From NCBI GenBank assembly GCA_035487295.1, contig DATHMH010000041.1:1-64000 (forward strand): DNA of 64,000 nucleotides, given 5' to 3'. The DNA comes from QIAW01 sp035487295. GTDB lineage: Bacteria > Acidobacteriota > Terriglobia > Terriglobales > Acidobacteriaceae. The translations under genes and the position numbers were made by a program. Positions 54,074 through 62,021 of the stretch are shown here, one piece after another. Position 1 is the stretch's first letter. The number at the start of each line of letters is the position of its first letter. Below the pieces are notes generated by a model, which worked only from the letters and a program-made list of their open reading frames with translations, was not told where the DNA came from and searched no databases.

Positions 54074-54661
54074 CTAACTCTTCGGGAAATCCGGATGCTT
54101 GCGCACCTCATTCGCCTGCCACAGGTGACGGCGGGCATGAGACAGAAGCACGCCGAACCCCTGGCCCAGACTAAGTTTGAGCAGCTTGAGGAGCGGAGAG
54201 CGAAACTTGGCTCGCGCCAAATCAACTCCGTTGGCTGCAACAATAATTTGTTGAAGTCGATCATGTACTGCATTGAAGTCTGTGGCGCCTTTTTCCAGCG
54301 GCTGCTCGGGCGGCGGTGTGAGGCGCGGAGGGTTTTTGAAGCGCCTTTTTGGCGGCGCATCCATGGAACGCACGAACCAGTTTCCAAACCATCCGTAGTG
54401 GAAGGGGCCATTTCCCGTGAGTCTTTTCTTGCGCGCTTCAGAGATACAGGCTTCGAGCACAGGAAAATAAGCTTCGTTGCCCATGACAATATGCGCCAGG
54501 CATTGCGCCATGGACCATTGCCCCGGCCCCGGATGCCAGTTGTATTGTGCATCGCTCAATCCGCGGACCAGTGCCGCAGCCTGTTCTTTGATGTGTGCGA
54601 TCTGGCGTTCATCGTCTGCCAACTCGGGATTCAGTGCCGAAGTTGCCGATGTGGCGTTCAT
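54074..54661 (-). CDS. DinB-family four-helix metal-binding protein
   Basis: 195 residues, DinB_2 type. The three metal-binding His positions are visible: CLAHIVMGNEAYF, AVHDRLQQIIVAA and LLSHARRHLWQANEVRK. GPGQWSMAQCLAH is the usual segment at the start of helix 2. Members include thiol transferases dependent on mycothiol or bacillithiol, and others of unknown role. It lies between the beta-CASP and aminopeptidase-like genes on the same strand. Substrate unknown. Confidence 0.87.
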   Translation of the reverse strand: MNATSATSALNPELADDERQIAHIKEQAAALVRGLSDAQYNWHPGPGQWSMAQCLAHIVMGNEAYFPVLEACISEARKKRLTGNGPFHYGWFGNWFVRSMDAPPKRRFKNPPRLTPPPEQPLEKGATDFNAVHDRLQQIIVAANGVDLARAKFRSPLLKLLKLSLGQGFGVLLSHARRHLWQANEVRKHPDFPKS

Positions 54662-54688
54662 GGCGAAAAGAATTTTACTCCATCCGGC

Positions 54689-56485
54689 TCAATGGCTCGC
54701 GCTTTCAACCTGGATGTTCGCCGAGTTATTGCCGGTGTCAGATTCAGGCACGCTGCCGTCGTTGATGGTTACTGACTGAGGCTGGTTTTGCGTAGGAATG
54801 CGGATTGACGCTTTTCCGTCAGCCGGCACCACCAGGCGCCTCACGATTGTTTCTTTGTTCGCCGCCGTGAGCGTGACCGGAACTTCGGCGCCGGCATCAC
54901 CAGTGTTTGTGACCGTGACCGTGACCAGGAACCCGCCTGTTGATGCCGAATTCAGCATCGGGCTGGCGTAGGTCGAAGCTACAAAAAAGTCAGGCAGGCC
55001 GCGGTCGTGATAGATCCAGTCATTGAAAAAACTCTGCAGGTCGGCCTTGGCGCCGCTTGCCTTGGCCTCGGCTTCGAGCAAATGCTGAAGGTAAGCCGGG
55101 TCGGTATCTTCTTCCGCACGGTATTTTGCCAGCGCATGCTGAAGCACGTCGTCGCCCAGCATGTCACGCAGCATCCACCATACGTACATGGCTTTGCTGC
55201 GATACAGGACCTCGTCATTCCCCGCGGTAAGGGAGGTAAACGTAATCGAAATCGGACCGGAACCCGCGTGCCGGGCAATCTCGATGTTTTCGCCCTCGTC
55301 TTCGATGAGTCCCTGTAGTTGCAGCGCCATGTAGTCGAGCGCCGCGGCGCGTCCCTCCAGATTTTCGCGTTGCAGCGCCTGCGCAAAATGGGCCAGGCCT
55401 TCATAGATCCATAAACGCGGCGAGGGAAACGCCGTGTGCGTGAACTGGTGCACCAGTGACAATCCGGCGGCCCTGGCATCTCTTTTCAGCGGAGTAAACA
55501 GCGCCTCGCCGCTCTCCCATAAAGTGTCGTGCTCATCGGCCAGCCCAACAATCATTACTGTCCGTTTGCTCTTGCCGAACCACTTGCCGGTGAGCGCCTG
55601 GGCGGGCTTCATCAAAGCGGCGTATTCGTCTGCGGCCTGCGCCTGGTCAGCGGGGTAGAGAATAGTGGCAGCCCCCCCCTCGAAGGCAAGATCGCGCCTT
55701 GATAACGCGCCCAGCGCAAAGCTGGGAGTGTTGAAGCCGGTTGCGACCGCCGGGAAGCTGGCGCAACTCAAAGCAGGCCCCGCTTTCTTACCCTCAGAAA
55801 CTTGCCGCGTGAGAGGCTGCACGGCGCTGCCGAAGACCATCAGGCCGGGCTTTGAATTGGAATTGGGATTTGTGCTGGTTGTGCAGGCTTGCAGCTTGAA
55901 TTGCGATGTGGCTTCGCGGTTCTTCCATTTTTGCAGCACCAGGGAATAAGAGGAGCCATCGCCCATCGAGATCGCGTCCAGTGCCATGGGATACCACGCC
56001 ACAAAACCCACGCCGCGCACGGCGGAGAAATTTTCGGCGATCTCATCCCAATCACTGGCGCCGGCAAGCTCGTCGGAGGCACCCACCTGCTGCAAGCGGG
56101 TCAGGTCTTTCTTGATGGCGCCGCCATAGCTGATCTCCAGTTCAACCGTGCCCTGCGGTGGGATCTCCTGGGGGAACGTCAGCACCGCCTCCGAGAGTTC
56201 GCCGGTGTGGTCTATATCGGAAACAAACGAGTGCGTAACGTGGAGAATATCTTTTCCGTTGATCTGAATGGATTTCCAGTCAAGAGAAGAAGAAATCTGC
56301 AAGACAGCATTTTTCAGCGGCTGGCTGGAGTCGTTGCGCAACACAATTTTCCCGCTGGCGGCAAAGCCGTGCGTCGCCGGATCAATCTGCGCCTGCAGGT
56401 CGTATTGTGTAAAGCTGAAAGCATTGCGGTCGAGGGCGGGCAGCGGCAGCGCTGGCAGTAAGCAGAGAATCAGAAGAAGTTTCAA
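54689..56485 (-). CDS. Exported M1-like aminopeptidase with degenerate zinc site
   Basis: About 598 residues if TTG 56485 is used, which gives a clean signal peptide (KLLLILCLLPALPLPALDRN). The order is a beta domain (FSFTQYDLQAQIDPATHGFAASGKIVLRNDS), a gluzincin core and a C-terminal Ig-like domain. At about 346-350 the zinc motif reads HQFTH, so the general-base Glu of HExxH is Gln, and the next Glu (IYEGLAHF) is 12 residues on instead of 19. Zinc may still bind, but peptidase activity is doubtful. The start region is built from GAAACTT heptamers and has no ribosome site. An alternative ATG at 56590 would put repeat-coded residues in front. Confidence 0.72.
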   Translation of the reverse strand: MKLLLILCLLPALPLPALDRNAFSFTQYDLQAQIDPATHGFAASGKIVLRNDSSQPLKNAVLQISSSLDWKSIQINGKDILHVTHSFVSDIDHTGELSEAVLTFPQEIPPQGTVELEISYGGAIKKDLTRLQQVGASDELAGASDWDEIAENFSAVRGVGFVAWYPMALDAISMGDGSSYSLVLQKWKNREATSQFKLQACTTSTNPNSNSKPGLMVFGSAVQPLTRQVSEGKKAGPALSCASFPAVATGFNTPSFALGALSRRDLAFEGGAATILYPADQAQAADEYAALMKPAQALTGKWFGKSKRTVMIVGLADEHDTLWESGEALFTPLKRDARAAGLSLVHQFTHTAFPSPRLWIYEGLAHFAQALQRENLEGRAAALDYMALQLQGLIEDEGENIEIARHAGSGPISITFTSLTAGNDEVLYRSKAMYVWWMLRDMLGDDVLQHALAKYRAEEDTDPAYLQHLLEAEAKASGAKADLQSFFNDWIYHDRGLPDFFVASTYASPMLNSASTGGFLVTVTVTNTGDAGAEVPVTLTAANKETIVRRLVVPADGKASIRIPTQNQPQSVTINDGSVPESDTGNNSANIQVESASH

Positions 56486-56636
56486 GTTTCGAGTTTCGGA
56501 AAACAGTTTCAAGTTTTGTGGTGCAGGCTGTATTGGTTGTTTATGGGCCTCTCTACCGCTACCCGTGCAAATCCGGAACAATGGCCGCATAAATAAAGGG
56601 ATTTGCTCGAAACTTGAAACTTGAAACTCGAAACTT
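56478..56636. repeat. Inverted pair of AAGTTTC / GAAACTT heptamer arrays
   Basis: Left: AAGTTTC, AAGTTTC, GAGTTTC and a further GTTTCAAG (56478-56513). Right: GAAACTT, GAAACTT, GAAACTC, GAAACTT (56609-56636), four bases before the rlmB stop. The left array lies over the start region of the aminopeptidase-like gene. Confidence 0.88.
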
Positions 56637-56640
56637 CTTT

Positions 56641-57372
56641 TCATCTCGCCCGCCGCTGCCGCACGATTTCGTACATCACGACCCCCGCCGCCACAGAAAC
56701 ATTCAATGACGGAACCCCTCCCAACATGGGAATTGAAACCAGGAAGTCGCATTTGCGCCGCACCAGGTCGTGCAGCCCTTTGCCTTCGGCGCCCAGCACC
56801 AGGGCGCAATCCATGTTGTAATCCACCTCGTCGTAGGTCTGCTGGCCGCGCTCGTCGAGGCCGACGGTCCAGACGTTTTGCGCCTTCAGTTCCTCAATGC
56901 TGCGGGCAATATTGGTGACCCGGGCAATCGGAATGTGCTCCGATGCCCCGGCAGAAACTTTGGCTACAGCTCCGGTCACGCCCGCGGCGCGGCGTTCGGG
57001 AATCACCACGCCATCCACGCCGGCCGCATCGGCAGTCCGCAGGATCGCCCCCAGGTTGTGCGGGTCTTCCACGCCATCGAGCACGACCACCAGGGAATAC
57101 GCTCCGCGTTTGTTGGCCAGCACATCTTCAAGATCGGAATAGGCTTTGGCGGTGACGCTGGCGACTACGCCCTGGTGTCCGGCAGTGTGCGCCATGCGGT
57201 CCAGGTGATGGCGCGGCTCGAACCGGATAGGAATGCCCGTGGCCCGGCACTGGTCAATAATGCGTTGCAGCTTCAGGTCGCTGCGCTCGCGCGCCACGGT
57301 AACATGAGAAATGCTCTTGGCCCGCGATTTAAGCGCCTCGCCGACGGCATGCAGCCCGTAGATGAAATCCAC
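56641..57372 (-). CDS. rlmB: 23S rRNA (guanosine-2'-O)-methyltransferase RlmB (SpoU family)
   Basis: 243 residues. Substrate-binding N-domain (FIYGLHAVGEALKS, IPIRFEPRHHLDRM) and SPOUT knot with motif 1 LDGVEDPHNLGAILRTADAAGVDGVV, motif 2 ALVLGAEGKGLHDLVRRKCDFLVSIPM and motif 3 SLNVSVAAGVVMYEIVRQR. It methylates G2251 of 23S rRNA by precedent. The GTG start gives MDFIYGLHAV. It is followed by the aminopeptidase-like gene with an inverted heptamer pair between them. Confidence 0.94.
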   Translation of the reverse strand: MDFIYGLHAVGEALKSRAKSISHVTVARERSDLKLQRIIDQCRATGIPIRFEPRHHLDRMAHTAGHQGVVASVTAKAYSDLEDVLANKRGAYSLVVVLDGVEDPHNLGAILRTADAAGVDGVVIPERRAAGVTGAVAKVSAGASEHIPIARVTNIARSIEELKAQNVWTVGLDERGQQTYDEVDYNMDCALVLGAEGKGLHDLVRRKCDFLVSIPMLGGVPSLNVSVAAGVVMYEIVRQRRAR

Positions 57373-57397
57373 ATTTATGAGTGTAACTCAGGGAAGT

Positions 57398-57428
57398 GCT
57401 TACCGCGGATTTCACGGATTGCGCGGAT
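57398..57428. repeat. 31-bp dispersed repeat (CTTACCGC...GCGGAT)
   Basis: Second copy of the repeat at 45087-45117, two differences. It lies in the gap between the divergent rlmB and thiolase genes. Confidence 0.78.
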
Positions 57429-57469
57429 AAATTTCAGTTCTTTGTTCGATTGATTTAATCTTTATATCT

Positions 57470-57497
57470 GAGAACTGAGAACTGAGTACCGAGAACT
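57470..57497. repeat. Heptamer array, unit GAGAACT
   Basis: GAGAACT, GAGAACT, GAGTACC, GAGAACT, then GCT and the TTG start of the thiolase gene. GAGTACC mixes this unit with the AGTACTC/ACCGAGT wording of other loci. Confidence 0.9.
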
Positions 57498-57500
57498 GCT

Positions 57501-58679
57501 TTGGACGTTTTCATTCTTTCCGCAGTGCGCACCCCGATCGGGAAGTTCGGAGGATCCCTGACTTCTCTTTCCGCCGCCGATATGGGAGTTGTTGCCGGCA
57601 AAGCTGCTATCCAGCAGGCCGGGGTTGACGCGCAGCAGGTGGAAGAGACCATCTTCGGCAATGCCCGCCAGGCCGGAGGCGGTCCCAACGTTGCCCGGCA
57701 GATTTCCATCCGCAGCGGCGTGCCCAAAGAGGCACCGGCTTACACCGTGAACATGGCCTGCGCCTCGGGGATGAAATCCATCGCGCTGGGCTTTGAAGAG
57801 ATTGCCCACGGAAACCTGGAATGCGTGCTGGCCGGTGGCGTCGAATCCATGTCACGCCTGCCCTACTACCTCGACGGCGCGCGCTGGGGGCTGCGCATGG
57901 GTAACCAGGAGCTGGTGGATGGCATGTACCGCGATGGATTTTTCTGCCCCATGGCAAAAATGGTGATGGGCGAAACTGCCGAGGTATTAGCCGGGCAGTA
58001 CAACATCAGCCGCGAAGAGCAGGACCACTTCGCGCTGCTCTCGCAGCAGCGCGCCGAAAAAGCAATCGAAGCAAACAGGTTTTCAGCGGAAATTGTTCCC
58101 GTGACCGTGGAAGGCAAAAAGGGAAGCACGATTGTAACGCGCGATGAGCACCCGTTCCTGGGAGCGACGCTGGAAAAAATGGCCAGGCTGGCGCCGGTAT
58201 TCTCCAAAACGGGAACTATCACGGCGGGCAACTCTTCGGGCATCACCGATGGCGCCGCCGCCATGGTTCTCGCATCGGCGGCTTTTGTGAAGAAAAACAA
58301 TTTAAAACCGCTGGCGGCAATTTCAGCCGTGACCGCGGCCGGAGTCGATCCGAGGACGATGGGCATTGGCCCGGTGCCGGCGGTCCACCAAATGGAGCGG
58401 AAGCACGGCCTCAAGCTCGCCGGCTTCGATTTGATTGAGCTCAACGAGGCCTTCGCCGCTCAAGTCCTCGCCTGCGACCGTGAACTGCACATGGACCGCG
58501 ATAGGCTCAACGTCAACGGCGGCGCGATTGCGCTGGGGCATCCGATTGGCTGCACAGGTGCACGCATCACGGTGACTCTGCTGCATGAAATGCTGCGCCG
58601 CAACGCCAAACGTGGACTGGCGACACTGTGCGTCAGCGGCGGCATGGGCATGGCGCTTGCGGTGGAAAATGTGGCTTGA
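57501..58679 (+). CDS. Acetyl-CoA acetyltransferase (thiolase)
   Basis: 392 residues. Catalytic Cys 87 in NMACASGMKSI, His in GGAIALGHPIGCTGARI and the second Cys in LCVSGGMG complete the biosynthetic-type thiolase site. FNEAFA-type motif present as LIELNEAFAAQ. It condenses or cleaves acetoacetyl-CoA; no beta-oxidation or PHB genes lie next to it, so direction is unknown. The TTG start is three bases after a GAGAACT heptamer array and lacks any other ribosome site. Confidence 0.93.
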   Translation: MDVFILSAVRTPIGKFGGSLTSLSAADMGVVAGKAAIQQAGVDAQQVEETIFGNARQAGGGPNVARQISIRSGVPKEAPAYTVNMACASGMKSIALGFEEIAHGNLECVLAGGVESMSRLPYYLDGARWGLRMGNQELVDGMYRDGFFCPMAKMVMGETAEVLAGQYNISREEQDHFALLSQQRAEKAIEANRFSAEIVPVTVEGKKGSTIVTRDEHPFLGATLEKMARLAPVFSKTGTITAGNSSGITDGAAAMVLASAAFVKKNNLKPLAAISAVTAAGVDPRTMGIGPVPAVHQMERKHGLKLAGFDLIELNEAFAAQVLACDRELHMDRDRLNVNGGAIALGHPIGCTGARITVTLLHEMLRRNAKRGLATLCVSGGMGMALAVENVA

Positions 58680-58692
58680 TGACAAGAATCGT

Positions 58693-59157
58693 ATGATGCT
58701 ATCCGAAGTCCCGGGTTCAATCAAAAAGTTTCGCAAGACTCGGTGGAAGTTCCAGCAGACCTTTGAGACTCCTCTTAAGAACCTCCAGCCCTTTGTAAGA
58801 ACGATTGTCTCAGCAAGTCAACCGCTGCAGGCAGGTTCTGTTACGATCGACCAGTGGGTATTTGAACCTAAACACCTAATCGAGCTGCTTACCCGGTATT
58901 CGATGCCCTTACGATACGAACATGACTTATCTCTGATCGCGCATGGCGAAAAGGAAATTGAAGAACTACTTGGGGCAATTTTCAGCGATTGGATAGACTT
59001 TGTTTTCGTGCCCCTACCGAAGTCATTTGCCATCTATGCCGATCACGATGAATTTACGACGTTCTATGCTCATACCCGCTCTAGCCTCAACCGAGTGACC
59101 AAACCATTGGCTAGCCAAGGCTTCAGAGTCATTGAAGACTATCAAAGGCCTTTCTAA
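58693..59157 (+). CDS. Orphan protein of unknown function
   Basis: 154 residues from ATG 58693 (a second ATG follows directly). Mixed alpha/beta, soluble, with no signal peptide: SIKKFRKTRWKFQQTFETPLKNLQPF, FEPKHLIELLTRYSMPLRYEHDLSLIAHGEKEIEELLGAIFSDWIDFVFVPLPKSFAIYADHDEF. No motif I recognise. It starts 14 bases after the thiolase stop. Codon use and base composition are clearly more AT-rich than the thiolase, which suggests recent acquisition. Confidence 0.65.
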   Translation: MMLSEVPGSIKKFRKTRWKFQQTFETPLKNLQPFVRTIVSASQPLQAGSVTIDQWVFEPKHLIELLTRYSMPLRYEHDLSLIAHGEKEIEELLGAIFSDWIDFVFVPLPKSFAIYADHDEFTTFYAHTRSSLNRVTKPLASQGFRVIEDYQRPF

Positions 59158-59172
59158 GCAGGAGGCGCTCGC

Positions 59173-61653
59173 TCAAAACTGCACCCGTGCCGAGCCAATC
59201 TGATCGTTGTTCGCGTCGGTTTCCACGAAAACGGCTTGATCGAAAGAGATCATGTAAAAGTGCAACGTCAAAGTCCCGTTAGGACCGTTGATCGAGCCTG
59301 ACCCGCGGCCATCCGCCTCGACCGAATATGTGCCGTTCAGGGCAATGTTTGCTGACAAGGTTCCACCGTTGTTCACGTCTTCGGTGCCGCTGAGCGTGCC
59401 CGATCCATCTGCGAACATTTGTGCAGACATGGCCAGGAAACTTGTGTTGACCAGGTCTTCTCCGTTCAGTAGCAGGTTGAAGTTCCCCTGAAATGATGAG
59501 GTGGTAAATGTGATTGCCAGCTGCGACTGTAGGGTGCGGGTGAGGACCGCGCCCGAATCGGTATTCATAAAGTACGCCAGCGACGGCGTGACTACGTAGA
59601 AGACATAGGGGAAGCCGTCGATGGTGGCCGTACCGCGCCCACTTGAAGCAACGCCGTAAGTGCCGGAGGTGCTCGCGTTCTCATTCACGCCGCCGCTGTC
59701 ATTACTGTCTTGCCTTCCGGAGAGATTTCCTCCGCCGTCAGCGAAAAAGACTCCGGCGGCGTTAAACAAACTGGTATTGGCATTTGTCTTGAATTGGTCA
59801 GTGCTTGCAGGCCCGCTCTCGGAAAAGACGTAGAAGCCTGAAAGCGAGCTATTCGAGAACGTCTGGCTGCTGCGCAGATGCGCAACGCCCAGGAACGCGG
59901 GAATAAGGTCAAGGCTGACGAGGTTAACCTGGTCAGCACCGACGATGTAGTAAACGAAGCGAGAAGTGGTGTGATCGTTGTTGTTCAGAGTTAAGGTTCC
60001 ACGCCCGTTGGAATCCGCTGCTGTGTAGCTTCCACTGAAGGTGAAGGTGGTAACGGCTCCGCTATCGTTCACATCTTCCTGCCCACTCGAAATGTGACCT
60101 GATCCATCTGCGCTGAACTGGCCTACATCGGCAAGCAAATGCCCTGGAGAGCCCTGAGGCCCCGCGGCCCCCAGACCTGAAAGCTGGAAGGCAAAGTTAC
60201 CCCGTAAATTAACAAAGGCATTTGAATCCTGAGGCGCCGCGGCGCCCCAGGCCAGGGCAAACGTATTGAACTGGCTGATTACGGCGTTTCCCGATGCGGT
60301 CAGCACGAACTTCAACGTGTCGCCTGTGTTTAACGTCGCCGAGCCTCGCCCATCGATACCGACCGTATAATTTCCGCTAAAAGCGAGATTCGGAGTGACG
60401 CCTGCGCCCCCGTTGAAATCCTCCACTCCGCTCAGGCTTCCATTCCCATCTGCCTGCAAGCTTCCCGCCACGAAGAACTCGCCGTTGCCGTCCACGCCGG
60501 TGAATGAAAATGCATAGCGGCCATTCAGGCTGAGTGCAGAAAATCCAATCAGAGCGGTGGTAGATGCCGCAATCGTGCCTTGCGTGGCCGTGATCGTGCC
60601 GAACCCGATTGCGTTGCCGGCCAGCAGCCCGGTATTGTTGACCGCGACGACGGCCGGATTCGAAGATGTCCACGCCACCAGATTCGTTATGTTCTTTGTG
60701 CTGTGGTCAGTGTATGCGCCGGTGGCGGTAAGCTGCAGCGTGGCGCCCTGAGGAATCGTGGGATCGACAGGGGTAACGGCAATCGAAAGCAGCAGCGGCG
60801 GATTCACGGTCAGCAAAGTGGAACCCATAATTCCCAGGTAGGTGGCGGTGATGGTGGCGCTTCCCTGGGCAACGCTGCTCGCCAGGCCGGTATTGTTAAT
60901 AGTTGCGACCGGCGTATTGGTTGAAGCCCAGGTAGCTAGGTTGGTCAGGTCCTCTGTGCTGCCGTCGCTCAGAATTCCGGTCGCTGAAAACTGCTGTGTT
61001 AATCCCAAAGGAATGGCCGGATTCAATGGCGCCACCACGATGGATTGCAAAATCGGAGGTGTCACCTGCAACGTGGCAGTATCGTTTTTGCCCTGGAAGC
61101 TGGCCGTGATGGTGGTGCTGTTGTTTGGCTTTAGTCCTTTGGCCAGACCGGGGGCCACGATGACAGCTACAGTTATGTCGGAAGAGCCCCAGGTGGCGCT
61201 CGCAGTAACGTCTTGAGTGATGCTGCCTGTGAAAGTGCCGGTAGCGGCAAATTGCTGCCTGAGCCCCTTGGGAATTGAAGCGGTCTTAGGCGCAACCGCC
61301 AGTGACAGCAGGGTTGCGTTGGGAATCACGGTGAGCGTGGTTGATGCCCGGAACGGACCCCGAATTGCCGTAATCGTTACTGTTCCTCGATTGCTGGGGT
61401 CGGCGGTGACCAGGCCGGTGTTGCTGACCGCGGCAATCGTCGTATCTGACGATTGCCACCTGACTCCATTTGTGATGTCAGTTCCGCCAGTGCGATTGCC
61501 AAGAAAAGAAATAGTCGCAGCCAATTGCTGGTTGGCGCCAACAACGATGGCGGTGTTGGCCGGCGTGATCTGTAAACGCACCGGACCCACTTGCGCACAG
61601 CAGGGAAGCGCCAGCAGCAGAAAACCCAGGGCCGAGAAACCGCATAGCTTCAT
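59173..61653 (-). CDS. Large exported surface protein with Ig-like (Big_2) and acidobacterial repeat domains
   Basis: 826 residues from ATG 61653 (GGAG upstream), signal peptide GFSALGFLLLALPCCAQ. Four Big_2-type domains follow, each opening like LAVAPKTASIPKGLRQQFAA (about 20-100, 105-190, 195-275, 280-360). The remainder is four copies of a roughly 110-residue unit whose core reads ADGNGSLSGVEDFN..., ADGSGHISSGQEDVND, ADGGGNLSGRQDSNDS, ADGSGTLSGTEDVNNG, each followed by a strand and GRGSATL-like turn. Such proteins are typical of acidobacterial cell surfaces; likely adhesion or matrix. Cys in ALPCCAQ could make it a lipoprotein. Confidence 0.85.
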   Translation of the reverse strand: MKLCGFSALGFLLLALPCCAQVGPVRLQITPANTAIVVGANQQLAATISFLGNRTGGTDITNGVRWQSSDTTIAAVSNTGLVTADPSNRGTVTITAIRGPFRASTTLTVIPNATLLSLAVAPKTASIPKGLRQQFAATGTFTGSITQDVTASATWGSSDITVAVIVAPGLAKGLKPNNSTTITASFQGKNDTATLQVTPPILQSIVVAPLNPAIPLGLTQQFSATGILSDGSTEDLTNLATWASTNTPVATINNTGLASSVAQGSATITATYLGIMGSTLLTVNPPLLLSIAVTPVDPTIPQGATLQLTATGAYTDHSTKNITNLVAWTSSNPAVVAVNNTGLLAGNAIGFGTITATQGTIAASTTALIGFSALSLNGRYAFSFTGVDGNGEFFVAGSLQADGNGSLSGVEDFNGGAGVTPNLAFSGNYTVGIDGRGSATLNTGDTLKFVLTASGNAVISQFNTFALAWGAAAPQDSNAFVNLRGNFAFQLSGLGAAGPQGSPGHLLADVGQFSADGSGHISSGQEDVNDSGAVTTFTFSGSYTAADSNGRGTLTLNNNDHTTSRFVYYIVGADQVNLVSLDLIPAFLGVAHLRSSQTFSNSSLSGFYVFSESGPASTDQFKTNANTSLFNAAGVFFADGGGNLSGRQDSNDSGGVNENASTSGTYGVASSGRGTATIDGFPYVFYVVTPSLAYFMNTDSGAVLTRTLQSQLAITFTTSSFQGNFNLLLNGEDLVNTSFLAMSAQMFADGSGTLSGTEDVNNGGTLSANIALNGTYSVEADGRGSGSINGPNGTLTLHFYMISFDQAVFVETDANNDQIGSARVQF

Positions 61654-61829
61654 CACATTCTCCAGCAACAACATTTTGCCGACACGTCGAATTGCATGCG
61701 CGGACCACAGTGACCAACCGCTGTCAGGCTCTAACACAAAACGCCCCGAACAGTTGCGCCAGCTTACCAAGCCATGAAATGAAAGCACACCTCCTATGGG
61801 ACACCTGCGCCGGCGGCCTGTCAATTGAC

Positions 61830-61849
61830 AAGTAAGTAACTACTTACTT
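61830..61849. promoter_or_regulatory. 20-bp perfect palindrome, operator-like
   Basis: AAGTAAGTA-AC-TACTTACTT, nine-base arms, overlapping a TTGACA at 61825-61830. It lies in the divergent gap between the surface-protein gene (177 bases away) and the MerR/TipAS gene. Perfect dyads of this size are typical of TetR- or MarR-type binding sites. Confidence 0.55.
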
Positions 61850-61970
61850 ACAGGTTGAATTTTCATCGTTCTTTCAGAATTCGTAAGAACACGCGCCGCG
61901 GTTTCCGGGACCCATCTTCAAGGAACCAGCCGTGGCTCAGCTTGAGCAGGGTGCAGCTATAAGATTGTGC

Positions 61971-62001
61971 TTGACTCTGACGTTACGTTATCCCCGAAGA
62001 T
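61971..62001 (+). promoter_or_regulatory. Candidate MerR-type promoter of the TipAS regulator
   Basis: TTGACT (61971-61976), 19-base spacer, GAAGAT (61996-62001). The spacer contains TGACGTTACGTTA, a dyad around ACGT-T-ACGT like those bound by MerR/TipA-type regulators. The long 19-base spacing is what MerR proteins correct by DNA twisting. Autoregulation is inferred. Confidence 0.45.
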
Positions 62002-62021
62002 GGTTGTAGAAGAGAGCAGCG

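Noticed and set aside
56486..56809. N-terminal extension of the aminopeptidase-like gene across the rlmB 3' end
   Set aside because: It overlaps rlmB in another frame, encodes Arg/Gly-rich noise and would bury the signal peptide.
12944..57497. CRISPR arrays as an explanation of the tandem repeats
   Set aside because: Units are seven bases with no spacers and no cas genes are present.
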